This document shows positions 14,042 through 19,553 of a DNA stretch of 19,553 nt, one piece after another. The stretch is from CAYUNT01 sp964446285. Lineage in GTDB: Bacteria > Sumerlaeota > Sumerlaeia > SLMS01 > CAYUNT01. The notes under the pieces were generated by a model. The model was not told the DNA's origin. It searched no databases and saw only the letters and a list, made by a program, of their open reading frames with translations. Positions within the stretch are counted from its first letter, which is position 1. Every line of letters begins with the position of its first letter. The position numbers and the translations under genes are program-made. Location of the stretch: contig CAYUNT010000072.1 of the NCBI GenBank assembly GCA_964446285.1, positions 1-19,553 on the forward strand, given 5' to 3'.

Positions 14042-14821
14042 TCATATCAGCGCAGTAAAGTCGAGGAAGAAGCGATTGGTGATCGAGAGCGTTCGCACCA
14101 CCTCGCCAAAAATGCTGATCTTGACTGTGTGGGCGGCGTAGGGCGCGCTCCAGCACGAATGCCCTTCGCCAAGATGCGCCCACCATGCCACGGCGTCGCC
14201 CTCCGGAAAACCAAGCGCGAGGGCGTGGAATCCGAGGCTGCACGCGGGCGGCGGATTCACAACCATGTCTTCTTCTTCGAGTCCGGCGAGAGGATCGTCC
14301 GGCGGTCGCGAGGGCGTGGCGAGGCTGGCGCGCAGGTCCCACGCCGCATTGCCCGGAACGTCCGCCGGGATGCCATCTTCGCCAGCGCGCGCCTCCGGTC
14401 CATACGCCAGAGCCGCGCCTGCCTGCCCGCCCGCCGCGTGCCCAAGTGGCGCGGGCAGCGGATGAATGGCGAAAACAAATATCGTCGGAAAACACGAAAG
14501 GCGGAAATCGGCATTTCCCACGCGGACAATGTGCATGAGTTCGCCGCCCTCGTGCCCGCACACGGCTTTAACGCGCAAGTTGCGGCGCGCGCCCAGCCGT
14601 TTGGGGCCAAGAACCGCCAGGCGGTAATCCAGTTCCTTGCACTCTTGCGAACCTTGCGCGGCCAGGCACAACCACAAATAGCAGGGATTCGCGTCCGCCG
14701 CGCCGGAAAAACGCGCAAGCGCCTGGCGCAAGAGGCGCGTCACGTCCCAGAACGGGCGCTCATCCGGTTCAATCGATCCAGTGGCCTCGGGCCAGCGCCA
14801 GGTTTCGTGCCAGAGAGGCAT
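14042..14821 (-). CDS. hypothetical protein, 259 residues
   Basis: I do not recognise a family. Codon third positions are strongly G/C, as in the neighbouring genes. The protein has well-mixed composition: an aromatic-rich start (MPLWHETWRWPEATG), a Leu/Cys stretch (CYLWLCLAAQ, about 47-56), and a hydrophobic strand-like run (FRLSCFPTIFVFAIHPLP, about 106-123). The middle is Gly/Ala/Pro-rich (about 124-180), and a beta-like C-terminal part ends in VVRTLSITNRFFLDFTALI. No signal peptide, catalytic motif or clear membrane helix is seen. Its stop is 10 nt before the ATG that opens the ligA frame, and it follows ilvE at 69 nt, so it may be co-transcribed with both. A plus-strand frame over the same DNA (14129-14887) is less protein-like. 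Confidence 0.6.
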   Translation of the reverse strand: MPLWHETWRWPEATGSIEPDERPFWDVTRLLRQALARFSGAADANPCYLWLCLAAQGSQECKELDYRLAVLGPKRLGARRNLRVKAVCGHEGGELMHIVRVGNADFRLSCFPTIFVFAIHPLPAPLGHAAGGQAGAALAYGPEARAGEDGIPADVPGNAAWDLRASLATPSRPPDDPLAGLEEEDMVVNPPPACSLGFHALALGFPEGDAVAWWAHLGEGHSCWSAPYAAHTVKISIFGEVVRTLSITNRFFLDFTALI

Positions 14822-14890
14822 GGGAAGCGTCTCGCAATAACAACCAATATCCGTCCGCTCAGAACCTGGCCCCCCCGAACTTGTTGAACT

Positions 14891-15763
14891 TTAGAATAGT
14901 TCTCCGTCCGTGGCGGTCAGTTGGCGGAACTCAGCAAGGAGTTTCTTATACAAAGGTCCCGGCTCGCCCGTGCCGATAGGGCGGTTGTCCACCGTGGCCA
15001 CCGGAACCAATTCTGCCGCAGTGCCCGTAAGGAAGCATTCGTCGGCGGTATAGACTTCGTAGCGCGTGAACGGCTCCTCGTGAACGGGGATGTTATGGCG
15101 CCGGGCGATTTCGATGACGGCATCGCGCGTGATGCCGCGCAGCGCTCCGAGCCAGCAGGGTGGCGTATAGAGCTCGCCGGATTTGACGATAAAAATGTTG
15201 TCGGCTGTGGCCTCGACGACGAATCCTTCGCGGCTGAGCATGAGCGATTCGAGCGCCCCAGCCGCCGCTCCCTCGATTTTGGCGAGGATGTTATTGAGGT
15301 AATTGAGCGTCTTGACGCGCGGATTGAGGCTTTCCGGAGGCTGGCGCTGGATGGTGGCCGTGAATATCTTCAATCCCTTCTCGTAGTGTTCCTTGGGGTA
15401 GAGAAAAATCTGATCCACGATGCATATAAGACTTGTTTTGGGGCACTTGAAAGGCGAAAGCCCGAGGTCGCCGCGTCCGCGCGTGAGGTTGAGGCGGATG
15501 TAGCCGTTGTTCATTTCGGCGCGGCGGCAGGTTTCCTTGATAATTTCCGCCAGTTCGCCCGGAGCAGCCGGTATATTCAGCAGGAGGCATTTGGCGGAAT
15601 CGAAAAACCGATCGATATGCTGGCGAAGGCGGAAAATCCGGCGGTCGTAAACGCGGATGCCCTCAAAAATGCCGTCGCCGTAAAGAAGTCCGTGATCATA
15701 GACGCTGATCTTCGCGTCATCCTTCCCCAAAAACTCGCCGTTGAGATACACAAGAGGTGGCAC
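14891..15763 (-). CDS. ilvE: branched-chain amino acid aminotransferase (class IV)
   Basis: A 290-residue PLP-dependent fold-type IV aminotransferase that would interconvert branched-chain amino acids and their 2-oxo acids with glutamate, the last step of Val/Leu/Ile synthesis. The start YLNGEFLGKDDAKISVYDHGLLYGDGIFEGIRVY is typical of IlvE. The PLP lysine is K151 in NPRVKTLNYLNN, and the conserved Glu of the cofactor site is E184 in VVEATADNIFIV. FLTGTAAELVPV (244-255) belongs to the phosphate and substrate side. D-amino acid aminotransferases and aminodeoxychorismate lyases share the fold, but these motifs fit IlvE best. The start is GTG at 15763 with AAAGG about 12 nt upstream. A nested inverted repeat precedes it (15812-15883). 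No other branched-chain biosynthesis gene is nearby. Confidence 0.9.
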   Translation of the reverse strand: MPPLVYLNGEFLGKDDAKISVYDHGLLYGDGIFEGIRVYDRRIFRLRQHIDRFFDSAKCLLLNIPAAPGELAEIIKETCRRAEMNNGYIRLNLTRGRGDLGLSPFKCPKTSLICIVDQIFLYPKEHYEKGLKIFTATIQRQPPESLNPRVKTLNYLNNILAKIEGAAAGALESLMLSREGFVVEATADNIFIVKSGELYTPPCWLGALRGITRDAVIEIARRHNIPVHEEPFTRYEVYTADECFLTGTAAELVPVATVDNRPIGTGEPGPLYKKLLAEFRQLTATDGELF

Positions 15764-15811
15764 GTGAGTAGGCGCCTTTTCGCCTGACAGAGACTTTTAT
15801 GGAATTGGCTC

Positions 15812-15883
15812 TGCGGCGGAATGCCATTCTCGCATGCGTCCGAAATTCCGAAGGCAAATTTCGGGCACAACGCGTCCGCCGCA
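15812..15883 (-). promoter_or_regulatory. nested stem-loop in the ilvE leader
   Basis: TGCGGCGGA (15812-15820) pairs perfectly with TCCGCCGCA (15875-15883). Inside it, CCGAAATT (15840-15847) pairs perfectly with AATTTCGG (15857-15864). On the ilvE transcript this structure would sit 48 nt before the GTG start. There is no T-run, so a transcription attenuator is not obvious; an RNA-level role or a spent repeat are both possible. Confidence 0.45.
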
Positions 15884-15956
15884 TAATGATTTCGCCCCCT
15901 GGATGCAAAGAGAGGCAAGGCCAAAACCCAAGCGGATGATTTCCGCAGGGGCGAAT

Positions 15957-17066
15957 CTAGGGCCTGGCGCGAATCAAGCGGCCTTCGAGGACCACGGGGC
16001 GGCTGTCCACCCAGACCTCGCGAATCCGCCGCGGCTCCCATTGCAGAAGAATTCGCAAAACCGCCTCGGGCGATTCGTCTAGGGATTTATCTTGGGAATT
16101 GCCTGGCGGTTCGCTGGGCAAATCTTCCTGGAGGGATTCACGGCGCGGCCTGGCCGGAAAACGCGGACCGGGCGGCGTGGGCCGGTATTCGCGCTCGGCG
16201 ATGAGAAAATCCGCCGCCGCGCCCGGCTCGATCCGCCCGAGGGAAATCCCCAGCGAGCGCGAGGCAAACCGCGCGGCCTCGGCAATGGGACGCAAAAGAC
16301 GCTGCGGCGTTTCGCTCGCTGAATCCATATAATAAAGCAGCTGCACCATGCCCGGCACATCGGGAGGCATTTGCCCTTTCGATCCAAACAACAGCGGCGC
16401 ACCGGAATCAAGAAGGTTAAAAAAAGTCGCGGCGCGGGTTTCGGCGCTGGAACTGGCGCAGGTTTTGGCGCCGGCGGCAGCGCTGGAGCGCTGGCGCGAA
16501 TGCAAGGCGTCCTCGGGAAAGCAAAGGACAAACCGGCATCCGGCGCGAGCAGACGATTCGATTTCCTCCGCGGAAAGTGATGCGGCGGGGCGAAGCGGCA
16601 AAGCGCACTCGGCTGAATTTTCATCTGCATTCGCAAGGATTCCGCGCAATCCCGCCGATTTCTGCGCCGCGCAAAACGCGTCGAGCCAGTCACGCGCGCC
16701 TCTTTCTGGCGCATCCGGGCTGCCGGGATCATCGCGTTCAAAGAGAACATTCGCAATCGTCGTCACGCCAAAAAGAGCCGCCTCGCGCGCGGCCAAAAAC
16801 GTGGATTCTTTGATCGTATCAAGAGAATCGGGTGAATTTAGAGCGGTGGCCAAATGTCGCGAAGAGTTCGCAGGGCAGTCCGCCGAATAACGAACCAAAA
16901 CAAATCCCGGCAGAACATACGCGCCTTTCAGCCGATGGATCGGTTCGCCAAGGCGCGGCGCGATTGTGCCTCCGACCTCCGCAAACCGGCCTTCTTCGAC
17001 GCGGAAATCCGCCCGCTGGATTCCCGGAGGATCGAACTGAATTAGTATCGCGCCACGAAACAGCAT
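15957..17066 (-). CDS. amidohydrolase-like protein lacking metal ligands (probable pseudoenzyme)
   Basis: A 369-residue protein with the frame of the metal-dependent amidohydrolase superfamily (SsnA/imidazolonepropionase/deaminase-like). The N-terminal beta part ends in GAYVLPGFVLVRYS (49-61), where active members have PGFVNxHxH; here R59 and S61 stand in place of both His. FLAAREAALFGVTTIANV (90-107) is the usual helix and strand of the barrel. LLFGSKGQ (225-232) stands where a GTD-type metal aspartate is expected. SLGRIEPGAAADFLIAE (275-291) is the typical GxIxxGxxADxxxxD-like C-terminal return to the beta sandwich. The part between 300 and 335 is Pro/Arg/Ser-rich. With the HxH and Asp ligands missing, hydrolase activity is unlikely, yet the frame is intact. 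ATG 17066 has no strong ribosome binding site. Confidence 0.75.
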   Translation of the reverse strand: MLFRGAILIQFDPPGIQRADFRVEEGRFAEVGGTIAPRLGEPIHRLKGAYVLPGFVLVRYSADCPANSSRHLATALNSPDSLDTIKESTFLAAREAALFGVTTIANVLFERDDPGSPDAPERGARDWLDAFCAAQKSAGLRGILANADENSAECALPLRPAASLSAEEIESSARAGCRFVLCFPEDALHSRQRSSAAAGAKTCASSSAETRAATFFNLLDSGAPLLFGSKGQMPPDVPGMVQLLYYMDSASETPQRLLRPIAEAARFASRSLGISLGRIEPGAAADFLIAEREYRPTPPGPRFPARPRRESLQEDLPSEPPGNSQDKSLDESPEAVLRILLQWEPRRIREVWVDSRPVVLEGRLIRARP

Positions 17067-17107
17067 AAGCCAAAACCATTAAGGGACGAATGAGATCGAT
17101 GCGATAA

Positions 17108-17152
17108 ATGGGACCAATGGGACCTATGGGACTTATGCGACCTATGGGACAA
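17108..17152. repeat. five 9-nt tandem repeats (ATGGGACCT type)
   Basis: Consecutive units ATGGGACCA, ATGGGACCT, ATGGGACTT, ATGCGACCT and ATGGGACAA. They lie upstream of the amidohydrolase-like gene and would spell PMG-type peptides if translated, which is probably spurious. Confidence 0.85.
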
Positions 17153-17172
17153 AGAAAACACCGAACGCTCTT

Positions 17173-17308
17173 AACTCACAACCCACAACTCACAACCCAC
17201 AACTTACAACTCACAAGCTACAACTCCTCGCACTTTGTTCCGCCCACTGTCCACTGCTCACTGACCACTCTCTTTCTCACAACCCACAACTCACAACCCA
17301 CAACGCAC
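17173..17308. repeat. heptamer tandem repeats (AACYCAC and CACTGNC types)
   Basis: Seven heptamers AACTCAC/AACCCAC with variants run from 17173 to 17221. Four CACTGTC-like heptamers run from 17245 to 17272, and four AACCCAC-like heptamers from 17281 to 17308. The tract lies just beyond the stop codon of the minus-strand ABC gene and is almost free of G on the plus strand. Confidence 0.85.
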
Positions 17309-17325
17309 AACTCCCCTCTCTCTTC

Positions 17326-19272
17326 TCACTCCATCGCCTCCACTTCCGCTTCGAGTTGCTGGCGGGCGTAGATGTCCGCGTAAATGCCGCCGCGCTTCAG
17401 CAAATCCTGATGGCTGCCTTGTTCGGCAATCCGCCCGTCATCGAGCACAATGATGTTATCGCACCACAGAAGCGTCGAGAGCCGGTGTGCGATTACGATC
17501 GTCGTGCAATGGCGCGCCGCCCGCCGAAGGCTCGCTAGAATATGAGATTCCGTCTGCGTATCCACGGCCGACAGCGCGTCGTCTATGATGAGAATGCGCG
17601 GGTCGCGGACAAACGCGCGCGCCAGCGTGAGGCGCTGTTTCTGCCCGCCGCTCAAGTTGATTCCCCGCTCGCCCAGCAGCGTAGCAAACTGGTCGGGGAG
17701 CGCGCCGACCTCCTCGTGAAACGCGGCCCAGTGCGCGGCGTCCGCCACCTCCGCCTCACCGATTGTGGCCGCCCCGCGCCCGAACGCCACGTTATCTGCA
17801 ATGCTTTCCGAGAACACAAACGGCTCCTGAAACGCGATGGCCACCTGGCAGCGCAGGTCCTCGACGGGCCAGTCGTTCAGGTCGAGATCGTCTATGAACA
17901 CACGCCCGCGCTCGACGGGATACAGGCGCGCCAGCAGCATGGCCAGCGTGCTTTTGCCCGAACCGATCTGCCCGGCGATGCCGAGGCTCGATCCCGCCGG
18001 AATATCGAGGTCGATGTCACTGAGCGCGGGACGTTGCGCGCCGGGATACGTGAAGGTAAGCGCGCGGAAGCGGACCCCGCCTTGCATGGCGCGCCGGCCA
18101 TTGTCCGCCGCCTGCGCAAATTTTGTGGAGGCATCCGAGGCCGCCGCCGCGGCAGCAACAGCGGCAGCTTCCGCAAGCGCCTCCGCGTCGTCCGCAGGAA
18201 CGTCCAGCGCGCCAGCGGCAGCGCCGACGCCATTTGCCTCTGCGGATTCGCGCAGGAATTGCGCCGTGGCGCGCGGACCCGGAAACTCGCCCGATTCGAG
18301 CGGTTCGACCAGCGGGCGCGCATCGAAAATCTCGTTGAGACGCTCCATCGCCGACGATCCGCGCTGAAAAATCGAAATTACCCACCCAAACGCGATCAGC
18401 GGCCATATAAGCATTTGATATAGAATCGTCATCGCCACCAAATCGCCCAGTTGCATCGTGCCGTGAATTACCTGGCGCCCGCCCGCGAGCACGATAATCA
18501 CCAGCCCCGCACCGCCGATCATCCGCAGCAATGGGAAAAATCCCGCCTGCACCCGCCCGAGCGACATCGAGACGTCGATCAGTTCCTCGTTGGATTTGCG
18601 GAATTTCTCGATCTCGGCCTTTTCCTGGACGTAAGCCTTCACAACGCGGATTCCCGCCAGGTTTTCCTGCGCCACCGTGGTCAGCGCCGCCGTCTGGTCC
18701 TGCACCTTTCGCGAACGCACATGGAGAACTTTCATCGTGCGTTCGACGACGAACGGAATGACGAGCAGTGGCACCAGGGCCAGGGCGGCCAGGACCGGGC
18801 TGAGCGCGAACATCTGATATACGACAAGCGGCACAAGAAAAAGCGAGTTGGCGAAAAAGAGAATTCCCGGCCCGGCGACCATGCGCATGGCCTCGATGTC
18901 CGACGTGGCGCGCGACATCAAATCGCCCGTTTGCTGTCCGTCGTAAAATGCCGGATCGAGGCGTTCGAGCTGGCGGAAGAAGTCGTTGCGGTAATCGTAT
19001 TCGACCTCGCGCGAGACGTCGATGATTGCTCGGCGCATCAAAAACAGGAAACACCCCGCGATGGCCGAAAGGCAAATCACCAGAAGGCCGAACCATCCGA
19101 GTTCCGCGGCGGAGATGCGCCCGGCGCGAACGAGGTCGATGGCTTGCCCGATGTAGTGCGGCACGATGGCGCGCAACACACTGCACGCCCCGACGCACAA
19201 CAACCCAAACACAATCGTCGCCCAATACCGCTGCAAATACGGCCAAAGGCGAATGAGAGGAGACTTTTTCAT
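17326..19272 (-). CDS. ABC exporter, fused membrane and ATPase domains, with degenerate Walker B glutamate
   Basis: A 648-residue half-transporter of the multidrug/lipid exporter type. Transmembrane helices span about 17-305, with the coupling segment VSREVEYDYRNDFFRQLERLDPAFYDGQQTGDLMSR-like region at 86-121. The ATPase domain begins near 398: Walker A GQIGSGKST (434-442), Q-loop FQEPFVFSESI (481-491), signature LSGGQKQR (540-547), Walker B ILIIDDALSAVD (560-571) and H-loop H596. The catalytic Glu after Walker B is Asp (D565), as in the degenerate-site subunit of heterodimeric exporters such as BmrC/YheI, so a partner subunit is expected. Residues about 330-395 form an Ala-rich insertion between the two halves. 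No partner lies next to it in the window. Substrate unknown. Confidence 0.93.
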   Translation of the reverse strand: MKKSPLIRLWPYLQRYWATIVFGLLCVGACSVLRAIVPHYIGQAIDLVRAGRISAAELGWFGLLVICLSAIAGCFLFLMRRAIIDVSREVEYDYRNDFFRQLERLDPAFYDGQQTGDLMSRATSDIEAMRMVAGPGILFFANSLFLVPLVVYQMFALSPVLAALALVPLLVIPFVVERTMKVLHVRSRKVQDQTAALTTVAQENLAGIRVVKAYVQEKAEIEKFRKSNEELIDVSMSLGRVQAGFFPLLRMIGGAGLVIIVLAGGRQVIHGTMQLGDLVAMTILYQMLIWPLIAFGWVISIFQRGSSAMERLNEIFDARPLVEPLESGEFPGPRATAQFLRESAEANGVGAAAGALDVPADDAEALAEAAAVAAAAAASDASTKFAQAADNGRRAMQGGVRFRALTFTYPGAQRPALSDIDLDIPAGSSLGIAGQIGSGKSTLAMLLARLYPVERGRVFIDDLDLNDWPVEDLRCQVAIAFQEPFVFSESIADNVAFGRGAATIGEAEVADAAHWAAFHEEVGALPDQFATLLGERGINLSGGQKQRLTLARAFVRDPRILIIDDALSAVDTQTESHILASLRRAARHCTTIVIAHRLSTLLWCDNIIVLDDGRIAEQGSHQDLLKRGGIYADIYARQQLEAEVEAME

Positions 19273-19553
19273 CTTTTATCTATCTGCGTTCGCGTCCGCA
19301 TCTGCATTCATTCACAAATATGCGCTCAGGCTAGAAGAAGTTCATCGTCTTGGTTGCGTGTCTCGATTTAGCTCTTATACGCATTTTGTTTTTTGCCGAA
19401 CTCGCCCCAATCGCCGCCTGGAAGCTCTCGGGAGACAATACCGCGCTCTCCAGCCTCACCGTCTGGCAATCTGCCCCTCCCTGCCTCCGAAAGGCAATAA
19501 GGGTCTCGGAAACTGGATGCAAAACCACAACCACCGCTCTCCCCTCCTCCCCC
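19273..19553. other. right-end intergenic stretch
   Basis: 280 nt upstream of the ABC gene up to the window edge. No supported gene, RNA or repeat is visible; the small minus-strand frame at 19331-19534 has no family features. It should hold the promoter of the ABC gene, but I could not pick one with confidence. Confidence 0.4.

Noticed and set aside
14129..14887. 252-codon plus-strand frame opposite the 259-residue unknown protein
   Set aside because: Very Arg-rich, no strand or helix pattern, and overlaps the convincing minus-strand frame whose third positions are G/C-rich.
17108..17371. 87-codon frame with PMGPMG and THNPQLTTHN peptides
   Set aside because: Produced entirely by 9-nt and 7-nt tandem repeats and then antisense ABC gene sequence.
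17542..19371. Long plus-strand frames (17542-18423, 18451-19371) opposite the ABC gene
   Set aside because: Shadows of an unambiguous ABC exporter gene.

Overview
The window comes from an uncultured, GC-rich bacterium. Coding regions are strongly G/C-biased at third codon positions, proteins are rich in Ala, Arg and Gly, and the intergenic DNA is full of short palindromic and tandem repeats. The gene set (RadA, NAD-dependent LigA, RicT/YaaT, HemW, IlvE, ABC exporter) is broadly bacterial and fixes no phylum. The style of long low-complexity protein extensions plus hairpin-rich intergenic repeats recalls candidate or PVC-like lineages, but that is only an impression. I see no tRNA, rRNA, CRISPR array, transposase or phage gene.

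Layout, left to right. (1) pruA-type glutamate-semialdehyde dehydrogenase (+). Then comes an AT-richer gap, a previously easy-to-miss 66-residue Cys/His-rich protein gene on the minus strand, and radA (+). (2) A 540-nt gap with a multi-hairpin element present in two diverged copies, followed by a translationally coupled pair of one-pass membrane proteins of unknown function that look like distant paralogues. (3) Convergently, ricT (-) with a very long disordered tail. (4) A 660-nt repeat-rich gap, then an M14-like metallocarboxypeptidase gene (-) lying between about 55-nt inverted repeats. (5) hemW (+) and a tandem-ACT-domain protein (+), followed by a strong hairpin. (6) A minus-strand run: ABC exporter subunit, a metal-ligand-less amidohydrolase-like protein, ilvE, an unrecognised 259-residue protein, and ligA.

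Most genes are single housekeeping units rather than one pathway. The tightest unit is the membrane-protein pair (4-nt overlap, good ribosome binding sites on both). The unknown protein and ligA are also close (10 nt). No complete new system is evident. The best leads are the membrane pair with its structured upstream element, the pseudo-amidohydrolase, the M14-like gene in its inverted-repeat frame, and a 30-nt hairpin module found both between genes and inside the open frame in front of ligA.
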